A stretch of DNA of 64,000 bases from Xylaria sp. FL1777 (Eukaryota; Ascomycota; Sordariomycetes; Xylariales; Xylariaceae): assembly GCA_022578965.1 (NCBI GenBank), contig MU400723.1:1-64000 (forward strand), given 5' to 3'. Every line of letters starts with the position of its first letter. Positions within the stretch are counted from its first letter, which is position 1. Shown in pieces: positions 26,101 to 36,830 of this stretch. The position numbers and the translations under genes are program-made. A model generated the notes under the pieces. It saw only the letters and a list, made by a program, of their open reading frames with translations, was not told where the DNA came from and did not search any database.

Positions 26101-27234
26101 CATTTTAATAAACTTAAGCTTTATAATAAACAAAAACCAGTTTATTGTTTTTTGCTAAATAAAGTTCTAAAAACAATACATAAAAATAACAAGCAGCAAT
26201 AGCTAAAGATTTTTTTTTTAAAGCAACAAACAGCTGCTAAAGAAACCTACTAGTATAAACAAAAGTATTTAAATTACCAAAAAAGTCTTATTATTTTTAG
26301 CTACTATAAGGACCCCTATAAAATAAACATAGTATTATAAAAGTTTAAAGCTATTTATATTATAAACGTTTTTATAAAGCTAAACGCTAAAGAATAGCTA
26401 AATAAGCGCAAATTAAAAGCTTTACTAAATGTGTTGCTTTAGCTATATATAAATAAAAGAAGCAAAACTTCAAAAATAAGTATTAAGCCTAAGTATAACT
26501 AGTTTATAAAAAACTTTCCTATAGACTAACAAAATACAAAATAAACTGCAATAATTGCTAAAACTTCTTAAATAAAATATTTTATAATGGAATATTGCTT
26601 AAATAATCACTAAATTACTATTTTTGTTAACACTATTTTAAAAGTAGTATATATTTTAAACTTTAAGCATGCTATTAATAAAAACAACAAACAAGTTTTC
26701 TAAAAATTGCAAAAATATTAAGCAATAAAGCACCTTAATATAAAAGTTGTTTCAAGCTATTCTATACTTTCTTGCTTTTTTTAGCGCAACACTTATATAT
26801 GCGGATTCCTTAGGCCTTTATACTTATACTGCGTGTTTTATAACCTAACAAACCAGTTTTTAAAAAAAGGCATTAATAATTAAAAGAATTACATACAGCT
26901 TATTGTTTTTATAAAAAAAAGCTTTAAAAAACACCTTAGCTTTAAATTACTAAAAGATTTATGCTTATTGCTTTTAATAAGCGCTAAGCTTTATAAACTC
27001 TTACAAGCACCAAATGTAACTTCTTTTAAATCTAAAAAAACAGCTTTTATTCCATTAAGCACTAAAAATGCAAGAAACAAAAGCAAAACGCCAAAAAAAA
27101 AGCTAAATACTAATTGTTTTGTTTTTTTAATACCTTTTACCTTAAAGCGCAAAGAGAATTTCCAGCAAAAAAAACTAACGCTTACACTAAAAAAGTTCTA
27201 TCACAAGCAATATAAAGACGTTCTAAAAGTATAA
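23101..27234 (+). pseudogene. Very large unidentified reading frame of element Y (1,377 codons)
   Basis: From ATG 23101 one frame runs to TAA 27232-27234 without a shift. Interruptions are TAA or TAG only, as expected of RIP. In 25201-25560 I count 5 stops in this frame against about 15 in the neighbouring frame, which supports coding. The final 88 codons are uninterrupted and strongly basic (KNARNKSKTPKKK), ending KQYKDVLKV. The start reads MQ-stop-EKIIANYIKKSIAI. I recognise no family: RT, DNA polymerase B, helicase and DDE signatures were looked for and not seen. It follows the integrase by about 860 bp on the same strand. The size is in the range of the DNA polymerase of Polintons, but that is not evidence of homology. 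Confidence 0.55.
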
Positions 27235-27632
27235 AATTACTCTGCTACAAATATACTTACAAATATTCTCTTTTTTAAGTATAGCAAGCTAAGTATAAAA
27301 CCTAGCCAAGCTTAACAGTTCAAAAAAAAAAAAGTATAAACTTTTTATAAGTACCCTTTTAAAAAAAACGCTAAGCACTTTTAAAAGCTTCTGCTTATAT
27401 ATCTAAATACGTAAAAAGGCTAAAACTAGTTTTAATAAAGCTAAAATGCTATTACAAGCGCTAAAACTTAAACTACTCTTAAACATAGTAAAAAAAATAA
27501 AAAAGAACTTATAAAACTAAATAAATAAGGAAAAATAATACTAACCCTGTCTAAAAAACATTAATAATAAAAAAAACTTTATAATTATAAGTATTAAAAT
27601 AAACTAAAAGCAGCTATATTTTAATAAAGGAA

Positions 27633-27943
27633 AATTAAAATAAAGTAAAGTAGCTAAACAAGCTAACTAGCTAATTAAAGTAAGTTTAAGCTAAGTCATA
27701 TAGTAGAAATAAAAATATAAATATTGCGTTAAATTTAAAAGTATAAACTTAAACATTACAAACAACATAATAAAAATTAGCTATAGTTACTTTATTTATA
27801 TTATTAAATAGCCTTTTTATTAATCGTTTTATTTTTTAATTCATACATGGCCTAATTGCTTAAATGCATAAGTTATGACTTATTTCCTTGCAATTAAAGT
27901 GTTATAGTAAATCTAGCGCGATTACACTGCTTTATTTTAGTAA
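27633..27943 (-). repeat. R1 repeat, copy 2 (right end of Y)
   Basis: Inverted relative to copy 1. It retains ATGCATAAGTTATGACTTAT and ends outward with GATTACACTGCTTTATTTTA. It shares with copy 1 an extra outer AAAATAAAGCA that is poorer in copy 3. Confidence 0.85.
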
Positions 27944-30900
27944 ATAAGCCAGAAAAAAAGTAATTACAGGGTTTTTAAAAAGAAAATTCATTATATATCC
28001 AGTAATTTAGCGTTACAATAAAGTTATAGTATTTAGTACACAATAAATTTCATAATTGCTTTACTTCTTAATTAAATGTATTACTTTTTTGCTTTTATAG
28101 TTTTATGTTTAAAATTTAATGCTGCTACTTTTAGTGCTTTATTGTGTTGTGCTTTACTTAAAAAGCTATAGTTAGTATTTTATAATAAGCAGCTTTTTAA
28201 AGTTTATAACTAATAGTCTGCTTTATAATAAATACCTAAGTTTTACTTAGTAGTTATAGTAAACTTTTTTTAGTTTAATAAAAAGCCTAGCTTATTATTG
28301 CTTTATATTTAAAGCTTACTATTGTTGTGCTAATATAGCTAACTATAAATTAATTAATTCTTTAGCTATATTATAATAACTAAGCTTTTTTATATTTAAA
28401 ACTTATTTAGCTATTTTATGTGTGTTTTTTTTTTAGGTTACTATAATAATTAATACTTTAGTTAAAATTCTATTTGCTTTTTTAATTTGCTATAAGCGTT
28501 ATTATATATAATGCATTAGTTTATAAAAAGCTAAATTATCTCTTTTAGCTATTTATACTAGTATATTAACAACCTTTATTTAAGTATTTTTTATGTTAAT
28601 AAATATGCTTTAAATACTGCATATATATTAGCAAAAAGTATTATATTCTTTTTATTAATTTTAAGTAAAATTATTTTAGAAATCTAAACATAAAACAACA
28701 AGTTTTATATAGTATAATTAAAGCAGCTATAGTATATAATTTGCAGCTATAAAATAAATTAATAAAAACAAAGCTAATATTAACGTGCAAATTATAAAAG
28801 TGCTTTGCTTTTTTTTATTTAAACCGTAAGCATAAGTATTAATACTAATGCTATATTTTCCGTTAATTTCTTAATCTATTTATAATATAGCACTGCTATT
28901 ATTAATTTAGCTAACTAAGTTTATTGCGAACTTTTTACTATAACTATAATGCAATAAATATAATTATTAACTTTAAGGCTTTAAGTATATTGTAAATCGT
29001 ATTATAAAAGAGTATATAAAGCTTATTACTAAATATAAGCAGCAGTAAATAAACAACTAAAAATACTTTTTTAGCTTACTTTATAAGATTTTAAAGCAGC
29101 AATAATATTTATTGCTTTTTAGCAAAAGTTATTTTAGGTTTGCTATGCATTAACTAACTTAGAAGCATTAACGTTTTTAATAAGCAACGCTATATAATTA
29201 ATATAAACATTATAGCTTTTAAAAACTTTATTTATAGCTTAAAGCTTCGTACTTATAAAATAATCCTAAAAAACTTTTATAAATACTTGCATTTTATATA
29301 TATAATAGTTAGCTTTAATTATATTTGTAATTTATAGCATATAAGTTTTGTTTATTTAGCAGATTTAACAATTAGGATTTCTTAAATTTTGTTTAGCATA
29401 GCGCAAAAAACTTAAATAACTAAAGCATTTTAATTATAGTAAATAGTTTAATAACTTAAGCATTAGTAAGTAGCTTAAACATCCAAAAAACAAGAAATTT
29501 TAGCATAATAAATAGTTGTTATAATAAACAAAATTATTAAAACAAGGTAAAACAAACAAATGTATATATATATATATAAATAAACAATATTTAGTGTAGC
29601 ACTACGTAATAATAAAAGTTATTAAAATACTTAAGTATTATTAGTATATAATAAATACTTAAATAAATAATAAGTATTAATTAAAGCTTAAATTGCTTAC
29701 GGAAGTTATTTTTATAGTTATAACACTATTAAAAACCTGTAACACAATAAAAGCTATTATATTATAACTTATAAAATAAGAAATATAAAATTTAGTTGTA
29801 AAAGCTAAATGTACTTTTACGTTAAAAAAATAAAAGCTAGTTTTAAATTAAATACTAAAAGTAAAACACTGTTTTATTTTAGCTAACCGAAGTTTTAAAA
29901 ATAAGCATTAATTTAATGTATAAAAATGCTTTCTGAACTTTTTTATAAACATTAGCGCTTTTGTTTTTTAAACCTAGGTATATATATTTTGTAGCTAGAA
30001 CTATAGCTTGCTTTTTTATTAGTAAGTATTTATATGAACTGTAAGCTTTCTTAAAAACGCTATGCTTAAGTTAAGTTCTTAAAACTTTTATAGTAATATT
30101 TTTTAGAGGTTTAAAGATTAAAATACTGCAAACTTGCTATGCTTTATAAAGAACTGTTATAATTTTATAAAAAGAAAAAATCTTATTATAAATTCTTTTT
30201 ATTTTAGAAAAGTCCTAAAAAAGTACTATTTTTTTGCAATACTATATTTTAGTTAGTAATACTGCTTTTTGCTAAGTAAAATCAGTTGTATAAAGTTTTT
30301 TTAAAAGAGCAACTAATTGCTTAGCAATTAATTAAGTGCTTTTAGAAGTAGTGCTAAAACGTAAATATATGTTTTAATAAATGCTATTTTGTTAAAATAA
30401 CGCAAAATTTTCTAGGTAATAGCTTGCTTTTTTTAAAGCTTGCTTTTTTTATTTATAAGATCTAAGTAAAACAGTGCTATTAGATAGTATATTATCTTTA
30501 GAATAAATCTTTTTATTTTTTATTTTATATATTATATTTAAAATTATTGTTTTATTTTCTATTGATTTGTTAGTTTTTAAGGCTTAAAAAGTTAATAATG
30601 TTTAAATTAAAGCTATAATTAAGTTATCTTTATTGCTTAACTTATATGCAGAATTTCTAGTTTTTACGATTATTAATTTTTTAGTGTTTTCTTGCTTTAA
30701 TGTTTTCTTTATTGCAACCAAAAGTATTTCGAGTAATTAATTATTATTAAAAGCAACGTAAACCTTTTTATTATTTTGTATTCCTAGGTTTTTAAAAAAT
30801 TCGATATTTTTTTGTATAAAAAAAGTTAAAAAAGCTACTAACGTTATAGCATTATACAGATCTTAATTCTTTTAAAAGTTTATACTTGCATATTTCCTTA

Positions 30901-32044
30901 AATTGCATATCTTTAATTTCTTTTTTGTTGCTTTTTGCTAATCATTAGATTTTTTATTTAAGGTTTAAAACTTTTATGCTTTATATAGCTTTTTTGCTAA
31001 GCTAATAGTTTAGCAAATATATATTAGTTTTTTAGTTGCTAACGTTCTTAAGTTTTTAGGTTTAAGCCCTTAATATAGTTTATTACTAGTATAATAATTT
31101 AGCTTGTTTTTAGTATTATGCTAGCTATTATATAAAGGCCTTAAAAATATAAACTTATTTAAGATTTTATAATAAAGTTTATCTTTAGTAACAAAAAGTA
31201 AATAGCTTGTTTTTTGCTAACTATATATAGCAAAAAAAGTAATAATTTTTTATTTATTTAAATAGTAGTTTTAAAGCATTTAATATATTTAATAAGATTG
31301 CTAGTTCAATTAAATTTTTTTTAGGTTATATTAGTATTTTAAGTAGCAAAGCTGTTTTTATTAATAAAAAAGTTTATAATAATGCTAAATTACGCTCTAG
31401 AGTTAATAATCCTAATAATATTACCTTTATAGATCTTGTTCTTTATTTTTATAGTAAGCTTTAAGCAGAGTTATATAAATTCTTCTAGCTTTATAACGCT
31501 TAAAAAAGTAGCTAAAATATTTTGTAGTCTTATTAGTAAAGCTATTATAAAACATAAATCTAAAAAGCTTATATATTTCCAGTTAAAATAATTTGTTAAA
31601 CTTAAGTTTTTTTTATTATAAAATTTATACTTTAGTGTTCTTTTAAATAAATCTAAGCTACTACTATTAGTATAATTATTATGTTTTTTATAAATCTTTA
31701 GTTTAAAAAGATTAAAGCTTTAGCTTACGCTTTATAAGATTATTAATGCTAGTTATGTTAGCTTTTTAAGCTTATTTATTTCTTTTAGTATTACTAACAC
31801 AAAATTAGCACTAAGCCAAAGTTTAGTTAAAAATATTACCTTTTTAAAAAGCAGCAAAAGTATAATAATTAGCAACTTTTATTTTTTTGGGTTATTTCTA
31901 AATAATAAATACATAGTATTATATTAGTTTAAAATTCTTAAAAGCATTTTATTAAACTTTAACTTGTTTTTTAACGTTTAAAAGTCTAAAGCAATATAAG
32001 CAAAAAATAATATTACTTAATTATTTCATTAGTTCTAATTGCAA
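27944..32044. other. AT-rich region, no gene identified
   Basis: Base composition and poly-T bias suggest minus-strand coding remnants, but no motif could be read. It includes a short TA run near 29560-29580 and a small hairpin of AATACTTAAGTATT type near 29617. Nothing else is supported. Confidence 0.5.
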
Positions 32045-32720
32045 ACAACCTTTATTATTTTGCAGCAACGCTTTTTTAAAAAAGCAGTTATAAAGCTAAG
32101 TTAAAGCATATAAGTATATATAATAAAACTGTTATAATCTATTTTATTATTAATTTACGCTACTAAATAATTTAACAAAAAGCTAGTTTTGCAAGTGCTA
32201 CTTAGCGATCTCTGTTTATTAAGTTAATTAGCTAACTATAATACTAGCTAAAAGCCCGCTTATGCTTTTTTAGCTGCTATCTATTAAAATTCTATGTTTT
32301 TTTTTAAAAAATCTATGCTTTTATAAAGAAAAACATTTTTTATGTTTACTTAAGTCAAGATTTTATATAATAAAGTTTTTAGTCGAGCTTTATATCTTAA
32401 CTTATTGCTTTTTTCTTTTAAAACAAGCCGTAGTATATTTAGCTTAATTTGTTAATTTGGACCTTTACTAAAGTTATTTAAAAGCAGTAGTATTATTTTT
32501 AGCATTAGCTTAAGAACTTCTGTTACCTTAAAATATAATTTGGCTTTTATTTAAGCAATTATTTAAATAAAAATACTAAAGTACTCTAGGACTTTTATTA
32601 TAAGATCTTTAAAAGTAACATTTGTTTTTTTGTTTAAAAAGTTCTTAAACTTTTTAGCTCACATTTTTTCAAATTCCAAATTTCTTTTTATAAGCTTTGC
32701 TCTTTGTATCTCTTAAAGTC
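32045..32720 (-). pseudogene. Unidentified degraded reading frame
   Basis: Read on the minus strand from about 32720, a frame of some 225 codons (KRNLEFEKM to KKRCCKIIK) has about a dozen TAA/TAG and a single TGA. It is rich in Leu, Lys and Ile. I recognise no domain. It is downstream, in transcription sense, of the CCHC-containing remnant at 33.1-34.0 kb and may belong to the same element. Confidence 0.4.
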
Positions 32721-33149
32721 TTTAATAATTAAAACCTTTTGTTTTTAATAAAGTATTTTGCTTAAAGGAATTATTGTTTATTTATGTATTTTTAGTGTTA
32801 AATTAAGTAAAAGACTTATTATTATTTAAATAAACCTTTTTAATTGTTTAACTTATAAAAGGCTTTTTTTTTAGCTTTTTAAGTCTTTTTTTATTTTTTG
32901 TTTAATAAAAAGCAACCTTTTTTAATAGAAGTTTATAATAATTAGCTTAAAATATATTTATGCTAATTTTTCTGCCTAATATATAGCTTTATAAAATTCT
33001 AGTGCTGTTTGCATTATAAGAGGTGCTTTATGTAAAGTTTTAATTAGTTATAATAAAGCTATTATTTAGCTTACTATTTATTAAGTTATTTTTTTTAATA
33101 TTATAAGCTTTTGCTAATTTTATTTTATAAGGTATAAAGATTTAATTGT

Positions 33150-34020
33150 TAGATTTCCTACTTAAAAATTAAGCTAGCTGCTTGTTTTTTAGCTAGTAAA
33201 GTTTTTTATCCTTTAGTTCCTTTTGTTTGTTTTTTATTTTAGTATTTAGATCTTTGTTATTTAAAACAAGGTTTTTTTTTTAGAGTTAATAATAAGCCTT
33301 TTGCTTTAGCAGCTTATTATTACTTAAAACAAAGTTATATATTTATTTTATTGCAGCGTTAAATATTTCTTTTTTATTTTTGCTAATTCTTACAACTTCT
33401 AAGGAAACTTTTATGCACTTAAAGCTTGCAAAAAATCCTGGCCTTTTTAAACATTATTTGGAGTTCTAGTGTATAATGTTTTCTTGTTTTAATTTATAAG
33501 CAAGGCTACACTTATAAACATAGTAATTATTTATATTACATTTTTAACAAATAGTTGCTTTTGCTAAATAAAGATTATTTAACTTTATTTATTATAAAAA
33601 ATTAAACAATTGTTTACTTTGTTTTTGTTTTTTAAAATTATATTTATTTTTTTATAAATACCTAAAAGTTATAGCATTAATGCTAAACATTTGCTTCTTT
33701 AACGAATTCATATTAATTTTATAATATTGTAGTGCTTATAATTCTTAATTAACAAGCTAAATATATTAATTTTGCAGTTCTTTTAGCATTTTCTTTAGTT
33801 TTTCCTTTATAATTGCTACGTTTCTCTGTTTTAACTCTAGCTATTATATTTGCTTAATAATATTATTTATGTCTTAATTATAAGCAAAGTGTTAAGCTAG
33901 TTTTACTTGCTGCTTTTTAATAATAACTTTTTTAATAGCTAGTATAATTACGTTAATAGCTAGCTTAGCAGCATTAATAATAATATATAAAGGTTTATTA
34001 AAGTTATAATTATATAAATA
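33150..34020 (-). pseudogene. Gag-like remnant with a CCHC zinc knuckle
   Basis: On the minus strand, from about 34020 downward, one frame gives a charged helical stretch (RNVAIIKEKLKKMLKEL), then at 33549-33508 a 14-residue C-x2-C-x4-Y-x4-C. In retroelement Gag or LINE ORF1 knuckles the fifth position is His; CAT or CAC to TAT or TAC is the expected RIP change. This is followed by PGFFASF and a coiled-coil-like Lys/Asn/Leu stretch to about 33150. It is either a Gag/ORF1-type nucleic acid binding protein or another zinc-knuckle protein of a transposon. No RT was found beside it. Confidence 0.5.
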
Positions 34021-34989
34021 ATCAACTTTTTTTTATGCTTTGCGCGCTTTTTTTGTTCTTTTAAAGTAAAAATTAGCTTAGATTTTCTATTTATCTAAAT
34101 GTTCAATATTTTATAAAAATTTTTATATAACATTTTATTTAAGTTATTATATAACTTCTTAAAAAACTTTATTATTTTAGTTTTATTAAGCAAGCTTTAT
34201 TTTTTTATAGCTTTTTTACTTGTAAAAATAGCATGCCTTTTTTTTTTTTTTAAAGCTTGCTTATTTAAAAATAAGTGCTATAAAAAAGCAATAGCTACGT
34301 TTTGCGCAAAGTTTTTAAGCAATAGCTAGCTTACAACTAAGAAACCTTGCTTTTTATTCTTTAATAAAAAATAGTATTAGCTTAAAAAACAAAGTGTATT
34401 TTTAATTATTAATTACCTTTTATACTAACGCGTAAGCCTAAATTTATTTAGTATAAATAAGCGTTAAATTTGCTTACATTATAACTTTTAAAAGTTTTAA
34501 TAATACTTACTCTTTTTTAAGCTTGTTTTTTATTTCTTTTGTTTATATAAGAGCAATTATGTTTTTCTCTTTAAAAAATACTGGTTTTTTAGTAAAAATT
34601 TCCTTTTTTTGGCTTTTTAAAGGTTCTTAGCAATAAATTTTCTAGCTATGCTATCCTAAAGATCGTACTAGCTTTTTAACACTTAATTGCTATTTTGCTA
34701 AAAAAAATAAAAACGTTTTATAAGCTAAGCTAAAAAAAACAGTTCAACATTTTTACATATTTATTTTAAGCCTTATTAATTAAAAGCTGCTAGCTTAAAT
34801 GCTTATTACTAATTATAGCTAAACTATTTATACTAAGTAAATCTTGCTTATTACTAGCTAAAGTAATTAAATATAATATATTATAACTTATATATAAAAA
34901 TTATAGTAATTAATTAATAAACAAATCAAACATGTAAATTAACAATAATAAATCGTTTGCTTATAGGTCTTATAGTATTATTTGTTATA

Positions 34990-35300
34990 AATAAAAAATC
35001 GCAGCAGTATAATTGCGCTAGATTTACTATAATATTTTAATTGCAAGAAAATAAGTTATAACTTATGCATTTAAGCAATTAAGCTATATATAAATTAAAA
35101 AATAAAACAATTAATAAAAAAGCTATATAATAATACAAATAAAGCAACTGTAGCTAATTTTTATTATGTTGTTTATAATATTTAAGTTTATGCTTTAAAA
35201 TTTAGCGCAATACTTACTTTTTTATTTTTACTATATAACTTAGCTTAAACTTACTTTAATTAGTTAGTTAGCCTGTTTAGCTATTTTACTTTATTTTAAT
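34990..35300 (+). repeat. R1 repeat, copy 3
   Basis: Same orientation as copy 1. It carries ATAAGTTATAACTTATGCAT and GCAACTGTAGCTAATTTTTA. Its 3' edge passes directly into a fragment of element X rather than into Y sequence. Confidence 0.85.
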
Positions 35301-35775
35301 AGTTAATAATAAAAGGCCAGTAATAAAGAAAATATTATATACTACTATAATATAGCTAATGCAATAATAGTACAGCTTTAAGATTTTAGTATGCTTAATA
35401 AACATATATTCTATAAATATTAGCTAAATATAACCTTACTGCACTAAGTTATTTACTTTTATTTTCAGGATTAGCATTACTGCTAAAAAGCATTATAATA
35501 AGCAGTTTATAATACGTAAAAGTTAAACATTAATTAGCATATATATCTAAACTAAGCTAAACAAAAATATGTACTACAAAAAACATAGCAGCTAAAGCAA
35601 AATGGATTTTTAAATAACTATAATAAGTTAGCAGCTATTTTTAGCTACAAATTAGATCTACAAACATACTAAAGTAAACGTAAGCTAAAGTAGTAATAAT
35701 AGTAATAATAATAAAGTTAATTATTAAAACAAATAAAATTAGTAAAAGTAAACAAACAAGCATTTTTTTTAATAC
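35300..35775 (+). mobile_element. Direct fragment of element X
   Basis: This matches about 11430-11970 of X in the same orientation: ATATACTACTATAATATAGC, then TTAGTATGCTTAATAAACAT, ATGTACTACAAAAAACATAG and CTAAAGTAGTAATAATAGTA. It is somewhat less mutated than the 11-kb copy. It contains no complete frame. Confidence 0.78.
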
Positions 35776-36774
35776 TTATATAATTAGTACTTTAGCTATA
35801 TATAGCTTTATTAGCTACTTTTGCAATTAATACACTTTTATATAAATTATATCTTATTTTTCGACTTTAATAATACTTAAAAAATCTTTACTTAAGTAAG
35901 TTATAGCTTTATTAGCAACTCTTTTTTTTATTTACTTTTAAACAACCTTTTTAATTATATACTTTTATATATATGCTATACTATTTAAATATAAATTAAA
36001 CATGTTAATATATATATTACGTATGAACTAACTATTAACTAAAATAGCTAAATATTCTTATAAAGCTATCTTAAAACTTTTAATAGCTAAACAGTTCTGT
36101 AAAGCTATTGCTAAACTAAACCTATTTTTTTTGTAGTACTAACTTATATAAACTGCTTTTAAATATATACTAATTATAACTTAATAATACTTTTAGTAAA
36201 ATAGCTTAAATTAAACAATTAGTTTACTATATTTTTGCTAGCTTTTCTATTTCTAATAACCTTATAACTAAACACTTTTATTAAACTATTTAACTTTTTA
36301 AACTAATACTTTTTTAAGTTTCTTAAAATATTTAGCGCATAATATAATTAGTGCTAGTTTTAAAGTACTTTTATTTCTTGATTTAAAAATCTTGTTTTTA
36401 AGCAGTAATACTTTTATGCTTTTGCTGCACTATTAACGTATAAACTTTACAAATCTTATAAACGTTTAAAATTTCTTTAAAAACTAAAGTATTTTATATA
36501 TAATATAATTTATATTGTTTTAAAAGTACTTATGCTTTTTTAGATAGCTTATAATATATAAGTTATTTTAGGTTGTTTTTAGGACCTTTTTTTAATTATA
36601 CAGTTATTTAACAATACTAATAGCTTTGTGAGCTAATTTATATTTACTTAATTAACTAACTTACTTAATATATATAGCTATAAACCTTGTTAAAAATACA
36701 ACACTTTTGTTCCTATATTAATTAGTTACTGCTGCAAGTATTACTGTTTTAGCTAGGTTTTAAACTAAAGTGTT

Positions 36775-36830
36775 TAGTTAGCTAGTTAGCTAGTTAGCTA
36801 GCTAATTAGTTAACTAGTTAACTTATTTAC
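36775..36830. repeat. TAGTTAGC octamer repeat
   Basis: Repeated TAGTTAGC/TAGCTAGT words, about six in a row, decaying into TAACTAGTTAAC. Confidence 0.85.

Larger units (their letters stand above)
17483..27943 (+). mobile_element. Element Y: inverted-repeat-bounded segment with integrase and a giant ORF
   Basis: Copies of R1 at 17483-17790 and 27633-27943 face each other as inverted repeats and enclose 10.5 kb. The interior holds, in order on +, a 102-bp tandem array, a stand-alone integrase frame and a 1,377-codon frame. No reverse transcriptase was found upstream of the integrase, where a Ty3/Gypsy element would have one. This would fit an integrase-encoding DNA transposon in the broad sense of Ginger or Polinton/Maverick elements. 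The alternative is that R1 is an independent short element inserted twice around a truncated retroelement. Target-site duplications were not recognisable. Confidence 0.5.

Noticed and set aside
32950..34700. Pogo/Fot1-type transposase C terminus on the minus strand
   Set aside because: First impression from Lys-rich coiled-coil-like tail; the CCHC spacing just upstream fits a Gag/ORF1 protein better and no CENP-B or DDE motif was found.
17483..35300. R1 copies 1 and 3 as LTRs of a 17.8-kb retrotransposon
   Set aside because: A third, inverted copy lies between them, no pol order fits, and the sequence inside copy 3 is element X, not a gag-pol end.
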